DNA of 64,000 bases from Kordia periserrulae (GCF_003054265.1 NZ_QBKT01000004.1:372001-436000), one strand, 5' to 3'. Counted from the first letter of the stretch, positions 9,137-17,964 are shown. Made by a program: numbers and translations. The notes: generated by a model from the sequence alone, not told the origin.

Positions 9137-12055
9137 CTAAACCAACGCGCGTCTCAACACCGTTATCGGATGCAATGCTTCCCTACTCGTTCCATCTTTA
9201 ATTTGATGTCTGCAACTTGTTCCATTGGCTGCAATAATAGTGGTAGCTGCTGCGTTTCGAACGGCTGGAAATAGCGAGTGTTCTCCAATATTCATGCTGA
9301 TTTCATAATGCTCTTTTTCATAGCCAAACGAACCTGCCATACCGCAACAACCCGAAGCAATAATCGTCGGTTTGTAATTTTTTGGAAGATTCAAAATATC
9401 AAACGTACATTTTTGATTGGACAAGGATTTTTGATAACAATGCACGTGAACTTTAATGTCTTTCGCTTCTTCCGTAAACGCTTCCGAAGTAATTGCTCCC
9501 AACTTGATTTCTTCTGCTAAAAATTCTTCTAATAAATACACGTGTTCTGAAAGTTGTTTTGCCGCCGTTTTATCATCCGCCAAACGAATATATTCATCGC
9601 GGAAGGTTAAAATGGCAGAAGGCTCAATGCCCACCAAAACCGCATCGTTGTTGAGTAGATTTTTAAAGATTTCTACATTGGCATTGGCTACTTTTTTGGC
9701 TTCTTCCAAAAATCCTTTTGAGATAAAGGTTCGACCGCTTTCTTTGTGTTTTACATATTGTACGTCATATCCCAATTGTACTAATAAAACCAAGGCATCT
9801 TGCCCGATGTCAGATTCCAAGTAATTGGTAAATTCATCGTTAAATAGATACACTTTTTTAGTTTTTGTCACTTTTGGAGAAGCCGTTTTGAATGACTTTT
9901 GAATAATTTTCTCTAAAGTCTTTTTGGAATTTGTAGGTAAATCGCGTTCTACCGCAACACCAAGTGTTTTTTTGATGATTTTTGACGTGAAACCATTTGT
10001 TTTGACGAAATTGGAAAGACTCGGAAATGTACTTGCCAAACGATTTGATTTGGTTGAAAACGCAAACGATTTGTCACGAAATGTAGGTTTGTTCGATTTG
10101 TAATATTGATATAAAAATTCTGCCTTTAAGGCTGCTACATCTACATTGCTTGGGCATTCGCTAGCACAAGCTTTACAGCTCAAACACAAATCAAACACCT
10201 CTTTCAATTCCGTGTGATTGAACTTGTTTTCTTTTTCGGAAACCGTTAAAAATTCCCGCAACGCGTTAGCTCGTGCGCGTGTGGTATCTTTTTCATTCGT
10301 CGTAGCGCGATAACTTGGACACATAGCTCCCGAAAACGACGCAGGTTTTCTACAATCGCCCGAACCGTTGCATTTTTCAGCCGCTCGCAGAATTCCTTCA
10401 CTATCTGAAAAGTCAAAAATAGTTTCAATTTCAGGTTCTTCACGGTCAATTTCATAGCGCAGCGACGTGTCCATTTTAGCAGCATCGACAATTTTCCCAG
10501 GATTGAAAATCGTGTTCGGATCAAATACGGCTTTAATTTCTTTTAGTAATTCGTAATTCTTCTCACCAATCATGATGGGAATAAATTCCGCACGCACAAT
10601 TCCGTCACCGTGTTCACCGCTAAACGAACCGTTGTATTTTTTGACCAACTTGGCTACATCATGCGTTATTTTTCGAAATAAAACGACATCTTCCTTTTTC
10701 TTTAAATTCAAAATAGGACGCAAATGCAATTCGCCCGCGCCTGCATGCGCATAATACACGGCTTTTTGCTCGTAATTGTCCATCAACTGTGTGAATTCGG
10801 AAATGTACGCTGCCAAATCTTCCAGCGCGACTGCCGTATCTTCAATACATGCTACGGCTTTTTTATCGCCCACAATATTTCCTAACAGTCCCAAACCAGC
10901 TTTGCGCAATTCCATCGCTTTGGCTATTTCCTCGCCTTTCAACACAGGATAGTGATAGCTTTTACCTTCTTTTTCAAGCGAAGCCAATAGTTTTTCGGAT
11001 TGTATTTCTAAATCGTCTTTGGAGTTTGAGCGTAATTCTAGTAACAAAATGGCTTGTGGATCGCCTTTTACGAAGAAGCGGTTTTTAGCTTGCGCGAGAT
11101 TGGATTTTGTACAATCTAAAATGATTTTGTCCATCATTTCGCAAGTGTATAAATTGTGTTGCATGGTTAGCGAAACCGACTCCAAACAATCTTCTATACT
11201 GTTGTAATGCGCTGCTACAACACAACTTTCTGCAGGTTGCAAATCGTCCAGCTGTAGCTTGATTTTTGTGGTAAATGCTAAGGTTCCTTCACTTCCTGAG
11301 AGCAATTTACACATGTTAAACGTTGCTCCATCCGTAGAAAACGGTTGCAAACGCAACAATTCGTCAATGGCATAACCTGTATTTCTTCGGTGAATAGCGG
11401 CCTTCGGGAATTCGGCTAAGATTTCACGCTGATTCGCTTCATCCGAAAGCATGTTGTATATTTTTTGATAAATGCTACCTTCAAGCGTTTGCAATTGTCG
11501 TTTTTGATGAAATTCATCTACCGTAATTTCACCAAAAGTGACTTCACTTCCGTCAGATAGCAATACGTCCATTTCCAAAACTTTATCGCGCGTAACGCCA
11601 TATTGAATAGACGTTGTTCCAGACGAATTGTTTCCAACCATGCCACCAATCATACAACGATTGGACGTTGACGTATTCGGTCCAAAAAATAAATTGACAC
11701 TTTGTAAATGATTGTTCAATGCATCTCGCACCACGCCAGGTTGCACGGTGACAGTTTTGGCTTGTTCATCAACCGAAATGATTTTTGTGAAATGTTTCGA
11801 CACATCTACTATAATTCCTTCTCCTACACATTGTCCCGCAAGCGAGGTTCCAGCTGTTCTGGGAATGAGCGATGTATGGTACGTATTGGCAAAATTGATG
11901 AGTAATTGTAAATCGGTGGTATTTTTAGGATAGGCAACCGCAAGCGGAAGTTTTCGATATACAGATGCATCGGTTGCGTATAAAATTCGATGTAAATCGT
12001 CGTAAAAAATCGTTCCTGCAAACGTTTTTTTTAGTTGTTCCAATTTCGTCTTCAT
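9137..12055 (-). CDS. FAD-linked oxidase / Fe-S fusion dehydrogenase (YdiJ-like, 2-hydroxyacid type)
   Basis: This 972-residue protein fuses three parts. Residues about 30-230 form a PCMH-type FAD-binding domain, with the PRTAGTSLAGQ loop and the FFGPNTSTSNRCMIGGMVGNN segment. Residues about 240-540 form an FAD-oxidase C-terminal domain (HAGAGELHLRP, GEHGDGI). Then follows a GlpC/HdrD-like Fe-S part with CLSCKACASECPSNVD (about 622-637) and a C-terminal CCG-type element (CYQKSL, then SGCCGMAGSFG). The layout is that of YdiJ and related D-2-hydroxyglutarate or D-lactate dehydrogenases, which oxidise a 2-hydroxyacid and pass electrons to a membrane carrier. The substrate is not resolved. The gene stands alone. 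Confidence 0.9.
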   Translation of the reverse strand: MKTKLEQLKKTFAGTIFYDDLHRILYATDASVYRKLPLAVAYPKNTTDLQLLINFANTYHTSLIPRTAGTSLAGQCVGEGIIVDVSKHFTKIISVDEQAKTVTVQPGVVRDALNNHLQSVNLFFGPNTSTSNRCMIGGMVGNNSSGTTSIQYGVTRDKVLEMDVLLSDGSEVTFGEITVDEFHQKRQLQTLEGSIYQKIYNMLSDEANQREILAEFPKAAIHRRNTGYAIDELLRLQPFSTDGATFNMCKLLSGSEGTLAFTTKIKLQLDDLQPAESCVVAAHYNSIEDCLESVSLTMQHNLYTCEMMDKIILDCTKSNLAQAKNRFFVKGDPQAILLLELRSNSKDDLEIQSEKLLASLEKEGKSYHYPVLKGEEIAKAMELRKAGLGLLGNIVGDKKAVACIEDTAVALEDLAAYISEFTQLMDNYEQKAVYYAHAGAGELHLRPILNLKKKEDVVLFRKITHDVAKLVKKYNGSFSGEHGDGIVRAEFIPIMIGEKNYELLKEIKAVFDPNTIFNPGKIVDAAKMDTSLRYEIDREEPEIETIFDFSDSEGILRAAEKCNGSGDCRKPASFSGAMCPSYRATTNEKDTTRARANALREFLTVSEKENKFNHTELKEVFDLCLSCKACASECPSNVDVAALKAEFLYQYYKSNKPTFRDKSFAFSTKSNRLASTFPSLSNFVKTNGFTSKIIKKTLGVAVERDLPTNSKKTLEKIIQKSFKTASPKVTKTKKVYLFNDEFTNYLESDIGQDALVLLVQLGYDVQYVKHKESGRTFISKGFLEEAKKVANANVEIFKNLLNNDAVLVGIEPSAILTFRDEYIRLADDKTAAKQLSEHVYLLEEFLAEEIKLGAITSEAFTEEAKDIKVHVHCYQKSLSNQKCTFDILNLPKNYKPTIIASGCCGMAGSFGYEKEHYEISMNIGEHSLFPAVRNAAATTIIAANGTSCRHQIKDGTSREALHPITVLRRALV

Positions 12056-12248
12056 GCCACTTTTTTACGTGTCTTTTGCAATTTTTTTGGCAATATACTT
12101 TTATTTTTTTAGTTATAAATAACAACCAATGATGAGTTCATCACAAGATATTAACAAGTATTTCTAACCACCACTTCTAGCAGTACCGTAACGAATATGA
12201 GGTATCGGTTTTGCCGTAACAAAAGTACATAAACTAAAAGAGTATATT

Positions 12249-12722
12249 ATGAAAAAACTGGTGATTTTAGGAGTTTTATTTGTGGGATTTTCAGCTTCAG
12301 CCCAACAAATAGCAGACAATGCTATCGGATTGCGAATTGGCGGAAATAATGGTTTTGGTACTGAAATTTCGTATCAAAGAGCGTTGTGGAGTAACAACCG
12401 TTTGGAATTGGATTTGGGTTGGAAAGACAGCGATGCCTACGATGCTTACAAACTCACAGGATTGTACCAATGGATTTGGAATATTGATGACGGATTTCAT
12501 TGGTACGCGGGCGCAGGTGGCGGAATTGGGAGTTGGAAAAGTAATCGAAATTTGACCAACGACGGTGTGTATGCTTTTCTTGCAGGCGATGTTGGAATTG
12601 CGTATTCTTTTGAATTTCCATTACAGCTTTCGCTAGATGTACGTCCGGAAATTGGCTTTGATAATGGTTTTAACGATGACTTAAATTTTGATCTAGCGCT
12701 GGGCGTGCGTTATCAATTTTAA
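12249..12722 (+). CDS. Small outer-membrane beta-barrel protein
   Basis: The 157-residue protein has a clear signal peptide ending at SASAQQ (about 18-20). The mature part is a run of alternating aromatic and polar beta strands (GLRIGGNNGFGTEISYQ, HWYAGAGGGIGS) and ends in RYQF, with Phe as last residue as usual for outer-membrane barrels. Length fits an eight-stranded barrel of the OmpW/OmpX size class. It has its own upstream region and is followed after 78 bases by a TlpA-like lipoprotein gene. No ligand or function can be given. Confidence 0.8.
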   Translation: MKKLVILGVLFVGFSASAQQIADNAIGLRIGGNNGFGTEISYQRALWSNNRLELDLGWKDSDAYDAYKLTGLYQWIWNIDDGFHWYAGAGGGIGSWKSNRNLTNDGVYAFLAGDVGIAYSFEFPLQLSLDVRPEIGFDNGFNDDLNFDLALGVRYQF

Positions 12723-12751
12723 TTTTTCTAGGGTAATTCTACACATTTGGT

Positions 12752-12759
12752 TAAATTTG
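12752..12759 (+). promoter_or_regulatory. Candidate -7 element upstream of the TlpA-like gene
   Basis: TAAATTTG fits TAnnTTTG exactly. No clear TTG lies at the proper distance upstream. It would start transcription near 12765, which puts the possible ATG at 12747 outside the mRNA and supports translation from 12801. Confidence 0.4.
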
Positions 12760-12800
12760 CGCGTTTAACTTTAAAATTAGCAACAAAAATGTATATAAAC

Positions 12801-13946
12801 ATGAAAAAAGTATCTATAATTACTTGTATGATGGGACTGTTATTGTTTGTTTCCTGTGGCGAACAATCACAAAATAGTGGCGATGGATATGTGATAGAAA
12901 CTACCGTCAATGGAATTCCTGATGGTGTCCGTGCATTTTTGAAAGTGCCAAATGATAAAGGTGCACCACAACCCAAAGACACTGCCATTGTTCAAAATGG
13001 TAAATTTATCTTTACAGGAAAAGTTGAATATCCACAGTTAGGTTTTATTTATGTGAATGGTACCCAAAGTAACATCAACGTTATCTTAGAAAATGCTCCA
13101 ATTTTGATTGATGCTCATAAAGATAGTTTGTCGGCAGCTAAAATTTCGGGCGGAAAGCACAATGAAGAATACCTCAACTTTATTGAGGCTTCGAAAGAAT
13201 TATCAAAAAGAGTGCAAGAAGTACGCGCTGAATATCAAAAAGCAATGATTGCTAAAGATACGGCAGCTGTTGCTATTGCTAAAAAGAAAGTTTCTGCAAT
13301 CGATAAAGAAGCGCTACAATACCAAGAAGATTATGTGTTAGAACATCCTACTTCTTATATTTCTGTAATGTTGGTAAACCGTATGCTTCAAAATAAATTG
13401 ACGACTCCAAAAAATGCAAAACAGTTTTTTGACGGACTTCCAGATGATATGAAAAAGACACGTATTGGTCAGGAATTGTTTATCAAAACTACCGAACTGT
13501 TGCGTACGGCAGTAGGAAGTGTTGCTACCAATTTTACAGCGCCAAATCCTGACGGAGAAATGATTTCTTTGAATGATATCAAAGGAAAAGTCACGGTGAT
13601 TGATTTTTGGGCAGCTTGGTGTGGACCGTGCCGAAAAGAGAACCCGAATTTGGTAAAGATTTACAATAAATACCACGAAGATGGTTTGGAAATTATCGGT
13701 GTTTCGCTTGATGGTCGTCCAAATCAGAACAATCCTAAAGAAGCGTGGATAAACGCTATCAAAACTGATGGATTGCCTTGGCATCAAGTTTCAAACTTAG
13801 ACGGCGGAAGAGATGCCATTGCAAGAACATACAACGTACGAACTATTCCTGCAACGTTTATTTTGAATGAAAAAGGAGAAATTGTTGCAAAGAATTTGCG
13901 TGGCGATGTCTTGGAAGCAAAGATTAAGGAATTGCTTGGGAAATAA
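12801..13946 (+). CDS. TlpA-like thiol:disulfide oxidoreductase lipoprotein with DUF4369 domain
   Basis: From the ATG at 12801 the 381-residue protein opens with a lipoprotein signal (MKKVSII..., LLLFVSCGEQ, lipobox Cys at 19). A DUF4369-like beta domain follows (about 30-130), then a charged helical linker, and from about 250 an AhpC/TSA-TlpA thioredoxin domain with the redox motif WCGPC in WAAWCGPCRKEN. It is probably anchored at the membrane facing the periplasm, reducing disulfides or haem-protein cysteines as known for TlpA/ResA relatives. The longer reading frame from 12747 would put 18 unrelated residues before the signal peptide, so I reject that start. Confidence 0.9.
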   Translation: MKKVSIITCMMGLLLFVSCGEQSQNSGDGYVIETTVNGIPDGVRAFLKVPNDKGAPQPKDTAIVQNGKFIFTGKVEYPQLGFIYVNGTQSNINVILENAPILIDAHKDSLSAAKISGGKHNEEYLNFIEASKELSKRVQEVRAEYQKAMIAKDTAAVAIAKKKVSAIDKEALQYQEDYVLEHPTSYISVMLVNRMLQNKLTTPKNAKQFFDGLPDDMKKTRIGQELFIKTTELLRTAVGSVATNFTAPNPDGEMISLNDIKGKVTVIDFWAAWCGPCRKENPNLVKIYNKYHEDGLEIIGVSLDGRPNQNNPKEAWINAIKTDGLPWHQVSNLDGGRDAIARTYNVRTIPATFILNEKGEIVAKNLRGDVLEAKIKELLGK

Positions 13947-14216
13947 TTTGGTGTTGGATTTTGGGTGTTAGGTTTTGGGTGTTAGGTCGCTTCGCTCTTG
14001 GTATTTTGGTAGGTGAGTTGTTTTGTTTGTGAGTGTTTGAGTTTTAAATTTCGTTTTTCGTTTAGATAATGAAAAAGCGAAAACCCACAACTAGCAACTG
14101 ACAACCGATAACTGATTTCCAACGAGTTATTATTTTTCGTAAAAAAACGTATATTTTTTATTTGCGCGGTTCAAAAACAATGCTATATTTGCATCCGCAA
14201 TAACGCAAAAGCGTTT
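13947..14216. other. Intergenic region with degenerate TTGGGTG-type repeats
   Basis: The 270 bases between the TlpA-like gene and tRNA-Tyr hold two exact copies of a 14-base unit, TTTTGGGTGTTAGG, at 13961-13988. This is twice a heptamer and belongs to the 7-base array family found elsewhere in the window. The tRNA promoter is at the right end. No ORF is convincing. Confidence 0.6.
14162..14191 (+). promoter_or_regulatory. Promoter of tRNA-Tyr
   Basis: TTG at 14162-14164, a 19-base spacer and TATATTTG at 14184-14191 match the Bacteroidota -33/-7 consensus fully. Transcription would begin near 14197, about 20 bases before the mature tRNA 5' end. Confidence 0.75.
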
Positions 14217-14299
14217 GGGGAGATACTCAAGCGGCCAACGAGGACAGACTGTAAATCTGTTGGTTTTTACCTTCGCAGGTTCGAATCCTGCTCTCCCCA
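14217..14299 (+). tRNA. tRNA-Tyr (anticodon GTA)
   Basis: The 83-base sequence folds as a class II tRNA. The acceptor arm pairs GGGGAGA (14217-14223) with TCTCCCC (14292-14298), with discriminator A at 14299. The anticodon stem ACAGA/TCTGT encloses the loop CTGTAAA with anticodon GTA. The T arm is GCAGG-TTCGAAT-CCTGC, and a long variable arm is present, as expected for bacterial tRNA-Tyr. CCA is not encoded in full. Promoter and terminator flank it closely, so it is a single-gene unit. Confidence 0.97.
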
Positions 14300-14300
14300 C

Positions 14301-14337
14301 AAAAAAAATCCGTTCAAGTTTTGAACGGATTTTTTTG
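14301..14337 (+). terminator. Rho-independent terminator after tRNA-Tyr
   Basis: A perfect 10-base-pair stem, ATCCGTTCAA (14308-14317) with TTGAACGGAT (14321-14330), has a 3-base loop and is followed by a run of T. An A run on the other side lets it also serve leftward transcripts, including the convergent gene 14351-15253. Confidence 0.9.
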
Positions 14338-14350
14338 TATGTCATCTTCT

Positions 14351-15253
14351 CTACTCAACACGTGTCATCGATTTGAATGTATCTAGAAGTTTTGATCCAA
14401 AAGCTACAACTCTATCTGTAAATGTATATGATTTTATCAAGCAACTTTCGCCATCGTACAAGATATTCTCTTCGGAAGTCATTTCCATTTTAATATCTTT
14501 ATCTATGGTGAATTCAACTACACTTAAAGAATCAGCGCCTACTTCTTCTCTATACGCCTTTTCCGTTTCTGCTTCAATGAGTTTTCGTAGTCCATCAGTT
14601 AGTACCTCTTTATTATATTTAAAATTATAATCACCGTTGTCTTGCTTATACATTCCATATTTTAATATTTGTGTAGATTGTGGTATAGGTTCATCTACCT
14701 TTAAAGAATCTGAAACCGAACGATTGTAAGGAATCGTTTTTTGATAATACATACTAAGCTGCTCTATGTCATTTACAAAAATATTCTCAATAGGATTTCC
14801 TTGATTGTGTAAGCTATTTACAATTTCTGTTAATGCTTTTATGGATGCTATGTCGTTGTTTTTATAATTTTTATTCAAGATTTTTTTGAGCTTGCGCTGA
14901 AGCTTTTTTTCATTACTCAATGTAAACGTTTGGTTTGTGAGATGATAGTCTATATCAACTATTACATCTTCAAAAAGTTCTGTAAGAGAGTTTCCGTTTT
15001 TTAAATTGGTGTAAAACACTGAAAGATTTGCAGTGTCGTCTTTGATATCTTTAAACAAAATATTTAATTGATACGAAATGGTGTCTGCTTCTTCAACGAA
15101 AATAGACTTTTTCACATCATACTTTAGTTCCATTCCTTTCGTAAAGGATGGAGATAGTTTGATGGTTGCTGCTTTTTCATTGATATCTACTTGTGCGTTC
15201 ATTGAAAAAATGATGAAACACACGATACTTGTAAAAATGGTTTTAATGTTCAT
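14351..15253 (-). CDS. Hypothetical secreted protein
   Basis: The 300-residue protein has a signal peptide (MNIKTIFTSIVCFIIFSMNAQ, cut near residue 20) and a mature part of alternating beta strands and helices with many Lys, Asp and Ser. I see no catalytic motif, no lipobox and no membrane anchor after the signal, so it is probably periplasmic or exported. It is transcribed toward the tRNA-Tyr terminator and stands alone. I do not recognise the family; it resembles general flavobacterial secreted proteins of unknown function. Confidence 0.7.
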   Translation of the reverse strand: MNIKTIFTSIVCFIIFSMNAQVDINEKAATIKLSPSFTKGMELKYDVKKSIFVEEADTISYQLNILFKDIKDDTANLSVFYTNLKNGNSLTELFEDVIVDIDYHLTNQTFTLSNEKKLQRKLKKILNKNYKNNDIASIKALTEIVNSLHNQGNPIENIFVNDIEQLSMYYQKTIPYNRSVSDSLKVDEPIPQSTQILKYGMYKQDNGDYNFKYNKEVLTDGLRKLIEAETEKAYREEVGADSLSVVEFTIDKDIKMEMTSEENILYDGESCLIKSYTFTDRVVAFGSKLLDTFKSMTRVE

Positions 15254-15338
15254 GGTAGTTATGTTTTTTACAAAGAAAAAACATTTATTTTACCCTTTTA
15301 TATAGGAAAATTCCCCTTTTTAAAATCGCTTATTTCGT

Positions 15339-15989
15339 CTAAATCTTCCCTGTTTTTATCATCACAAATAAAATAACAATAGGAATCGCGAGTAAAATTA
15401 CCAAAAGAGTTTCTTCATAAAGTCTGTCGGGACGAAGAATGAGCGTAATGACAAATCCCGCGACAGCGCCACCAAAATGCGCATCATGTCCAATATTACC
15501 CAAACGATTTTTCATTCCATAAATAGAAAAAAGCAAATAACCAATTCCAACTACATAACCTTTGATAGGAATAGGAATGAACATCAGATACAAATTCATG
15601 TTTGGATATAACAAAATAGCCGAAAATAACACGCCTGAAACCGCACCACTCGCGCCTAACGCCGTATAATGTGGCTCATTTTGATGAAAGAAATACGATA
15701 ATAGGTTTCCAAACAATAAACTGGCTAAATAGATGAGTATAAAATACTGTGTTCCAAGTGTAAAGATGACATAGTTTGCAAAGAAATACAGCGTTAACAT
15801 GTTGAATAACAGATGTGTGATATCAGCATGTAAAAATCCGGAAGTAAACATTCGAAAATGTTGTCCGTATTTAATAGCACTGATATTGAACAAATATTTA
15901 TTAAGAAAAGATTGATCGTCAAATCCTTTGATTGATGGCAACACATTTGCTAAAATGAGCACAATGGTTACGGGTTCTAAATTCATCAT
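15339..15989 (-). CDS. Rhomboid family intramembrane serine protease
   Basis: The protein has six TM helices. The serine motif GASGAVSG lies in TM4, the His residue in HDAHFGGAVAGF in TM6, and HADITHLLFNM after TM1 matches the family HxxxN region. Rhomboids cut TM segments of client proteins within the inner membrane. The reading frame is open up to a TTG at 16013, but that codon lies inside a palindrome with promoter-like sequence, so I use the ATG at 15989; another ATG follows directly at 15986. It is divergent from the lipid A acyltransferase gene. Confidence 0.9.
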   Translation of the reverse strand: MMNLEPVTIVLILANVLPSIKGFDDQSFLNKYLFNISAIKYGQHFRMFTSGFLHADITHLLFNMLTLYFFANYVIFTLGTQYFILIYLASLLFGNLLSYFFHQNEPHYTALGASGAVSGVLFSAILLYPNMNLYLMFIPIPIKGYVVGIGYLLFSIYGMKNRLGNIGHDAHFGGAVAGFVITLILRPDRLYEETLLVILLAIPIVILFVMIKTGKI

Positions 15990-16010
15990 GAAATAGCCTT
16001 TATTAGATGC

Positions 16011-16028
16011 CAAATATAGCTATATTTG
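16011..16028. promoter_or_regulatory. 18-base perfect palindrome with TATATTTG on both strands
   Basis: CAAATATAGCTATATTTG is its own reverse complement and presents TATATTTG (TAnnTTTG consensus) in each direction, between the divergent rhomboid and acyltransferase genes. It may be a shared divergent -7 region or an operator. No TTG at the usual distance is evident on either side. Confidence 0.5.
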
Positions 16029-16047
16029 TCAAAAATATACGATTCCT

Positions 16048-16944
16048 ATGCAGCTTGTCGCATTCATTATTATCTATCCTATTCTTTGGTTAATCTCCTT
16101 GTTGCCGTTTCCGCTGTTATATTTATTTTCTGATTTTTGCTATTTTATTACTTATCATATAATTGGCTATCGAAAGAAAGTTGTTCGCGAAAATTTAAAA
16201 TTAGCCTTTCCTGAAAAGAGCGATTCGGAACGCTTGAAAATTGAGAAAAAGTTTTACAGTCACTTGTGTGATATGTTTTTAGAGATGATTAAATCGTTGA
16301 CTATCTCAAAGAAATCGATGCGAAAACGTTTTGTATTTCCGAATATTGAGCTGATTACCGAATATGAAAAGCAAGGACGAAGTATTTTGTTAATTTCTGG
16401 ACATTACGCCAATTGGGAATGGATGAATATTATGAATGAATATGTGTCTTATAAAGGTTTCGGAATTTACAAACGACTCACCAATAAGTATTTTGACAAA
16501 CTTGTCCGCGATATTCGCGAACGTACTGATGCAAAACTAATTACCACAAAAGAAACCTTTAAAACCATTAAAAAGAATGAAGATGATGGTTTGTTGGGAA
16601 TTTATTATATGGTCAGTGACCAATCGCCAAAACCGTTAGATCATTATTACTGGACGGAGTTTATGGACATTGTGGTTCCTTGTTTTGACGGACCTGAAAT
16701 TTTAGCGCGAAAAGCGGATATGCCTTTTATTTATTTTAAGATTGAAAAGGTAAAGCGCGGACACTATCAAGGTTCGTTTATCGATTTAACTCCTGAAGGA
16801 ATTGAAAATTACGCACAACACGAACCTACCGAATTTTTCTACAGAGCTTTAGAAGCACAAATACGCGAAGTTCCGGAGCATTATTATTGGGTACACAAGC
16901 GTTGGAAACACCGAGATAAAGTGCCTGAGAAGTATCAAAAGTAA
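16048..16944 (+). CDS. Lysophospholipid / lipid A acyltransferase (LpxL/HtrB-like)
   Basis: This 298-residue membrane-bound acyltransferase has an N-terminal hydrophobic anchor (about 3-38), the catalytic HYANWE motif (H119 to E124, the HX4E form usual in LpxL), the KRLTN substrate segment at about 147 and SDQSPKP with following aromatic residues at about 191. Family members transfer a secondary acyl chain to lipid A precursors at the inner membrane. Length and motifs match the LpxL/M group. It follows a promoter-like palindrome and is followed by the TIR gene 88 bases downstream in the same direction. Confidence 0.9.
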   Translation: MQLVAFIIIYPILWLISLLPFPLLYLFSDFCYFITYHIIGYRKKVVRENLKLAFPEKSDSERLKIEKKFYSHLCDMFLEMIKSLTISKKSMRKRFVFPNIELITEYEKQGRSILLISGHYANWEWMNIMNEYVSYKGFGIYKRLTNKYFDKLVRDIRERTDAKLITTKETFKTIKKNEDDGLLGIYYMVSDQSPKPLDHYYWTEFMDIVVPCFDGPEILARKADMPFIYFKIEKVKRGHYQGSFIDLTPEGIENYAQHEPTEFFYRALEAQIREVPEHYYWVHKRWKHRDKVPEKYQK

Positions 16945-17008
16945 GCGTGTTTTTCTATTTTTTTCACTGTACGGAAATCCGTAATTATTGTTCCGATTAT
17001 TATGCTAG

Positions 17009-17026
17009 TTTTACTTTAAAGTAAAA
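17009..17026. promoter_or_regulatory. 18-base perfect palindrome directly upstream of the TIR gene
   Basis: TTTTACTTTAAAGTAAAA is exactly self-complementary and ends 6 bases before the ATG at 17033. Such a site could be an operator for a repressor or an mRNA hairpin that limits translation of the TIR gene. No regulator gene is adjacent. Confidence 0.5.
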
Positions 17027-17032
17027 TTTAGT

Positions 17033-17404
17033 ATGAAATCAATTTTTGTGAGCTATGTCTACGAAGACATAAAATATTTGAATAAAATTAAAAGATGGGA
17101 AAGTAAAGGTTTACTTCCCGGTTATACAATTGTTGCTGAAAAAGAAGACAACAGAACTAGCGGAAAAAAAGCAGTAAAAGAATATCTAAAACCATTGATA
17201 AATAAAGCAAATATAGTGTTGGTACTGATTGGAGATAATACACATAATCACAATTGGATTACATGGGAAGTTGAGGTTGCGAATAGTTTACATAAAGATA
17301 TTGCTTGCATGCGAATTCCCAACACTACTGGCAGTAAACCACAGATTTTGAATAAGTATCCAGAATTGCAATTTCACGCTAATCAAATAACAAGTAAATT
17401 TTGA
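17033..17404 (+). CDS. TIR-like (MTH538/ThsB-type) domain protein
   Basis: All 123 residues form one TIR-like domain. Strand 1 is SIFVSYVYED (3-12), the central acidic/basic loop follows, strand 4 is IVLVLIGDNTHNHNW (61-75), and a WEVEVA segment (78-83) holds E79 and E81, one of which is likely to be the catalytic Glu of the NAD-processing TIR fold. This small single-domain form belongs to the MTH538-like group that includes ThsB of Thoeris, where it makes a signal from NAD on phage infection. The next gene, 2 bases downstream, encodes a small membrane protein. I infer a two-gene sensor and effector module; this is not proven. Confidence 0.82.
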   Translation: MKSIFVSYVYEDIKYLNKIKRWESKGLLPGYTIVAEKEDNRTSGKKAVKEYLKPLINKANIVLVLIGDNTHNHNWITWEVEVANSLHKDIACMRIPNTTGSKPQILNKYPELQFHANQITSKF

Positions 17405-17406
17405 AT

Positions 17407-17817
17407 ATGAGTGACGAAAAATTAAAACACCTTGAATTTATTCAAAATATCATTACCCGAATGAACACTAATTCTTTTCATTTGAAAGGATTATGTATCA
17501 CCATTGTTTCTGCTTTATTGGCTATTTACTGTGCAGAAAAGAATATTCTTATCATACTTTCTGCGCTGTTTCCGCTGACGGTATTTTGGTTTTTAGACAC
17601 CTACTATCTCATGCTTGAGCGAAAATTTAGAAGTTTGTACAATGATGCTATCCAAAAGAAAAGTTCCATTAAAGAATTTAATATGAATATACAAAACTAT
17701 ACCAAAGGTAATTGTAATTATTGGAATACCTTTTTCTCTAGAACAATTTATCCTGTATATCTCTTACCTAGTTTGTTAGTTATTAGCACGTATGTATATA
17801 TTACATACATAGCTTAA
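17407..17817 (+). CDS. Two- to three-TM protein paired with the TIR gene (putative membrane effector)
   Basis: From the ATG at 17407 the 136-residue protein begins with a charged helix (DEKLKHLEFIQNIITRMN). Two close TM segments follow (about 27-42 and 46-62), joined by a short loop, then a cytoplasmic part with RKFRSLYNDA, and a last hydrophobic segment (about 110-132). Proteins with the pattern EFIQNxIxRMNxNSFxxKG before paired TMs are widespread and sometimes lie beside TIR genes. The 2-base spacing shows co-translation. By analogy with TIR systems that use membrane effectors, it could disturb the membrane when triggered. That role is inference. Confidence 0.72.
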   Translation: MSDEKLKHLEFIQNIITRMNTNSFHLKGLCITIVSALLAIYCAEKNILIILSALFPLTVFWFLDTYYLMLERKFRSLYNDAIQKKSSIKEFNMNIQNYTKGNCNYWNTFFSRTIYPVYLLPSLLVISTYVYITYIA

Positions 17818-17909
17818 ACATACAATCAAAAAAAAGTTATGTGTATAAAGTACAAGTTCGTCAAAACTATATTGCGTACTGAACTAATATCAATTTACAC
17901 AAAACCATT

Positions 17910-17941
17910 AAAAAAAGCCATCCATAAATGGACAGCTTTTC
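17910..17941 (-). terminator. Rho-independent terminator of the phosphomutase gene
   Basis: Read leftward, AGCTGTCCAT pairs with ATGGATGGCT through a 2-base loop with two G-U pairs, then a run of seven T. It lies 24 bases after the stop of 17965-19353 and also separates it from the convergent TIR unit. Confidence 0.8.
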
Positions 17942-17964
17942 ATTAATTCATATTTTTTTATCGT

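Noticed and set aside
12747-12800. Upstream ATG for the TlpA-like lipoprotein
   Set aside because: It lies before a candidate -7 element and would put 18 residues in front of a clear lipoprotein signal.
17401-17406. TTG start for the TIR partner gene
   Set aside because: It overlaps the TIR stop; the ATG two codons later gives the normal start of this protein type.
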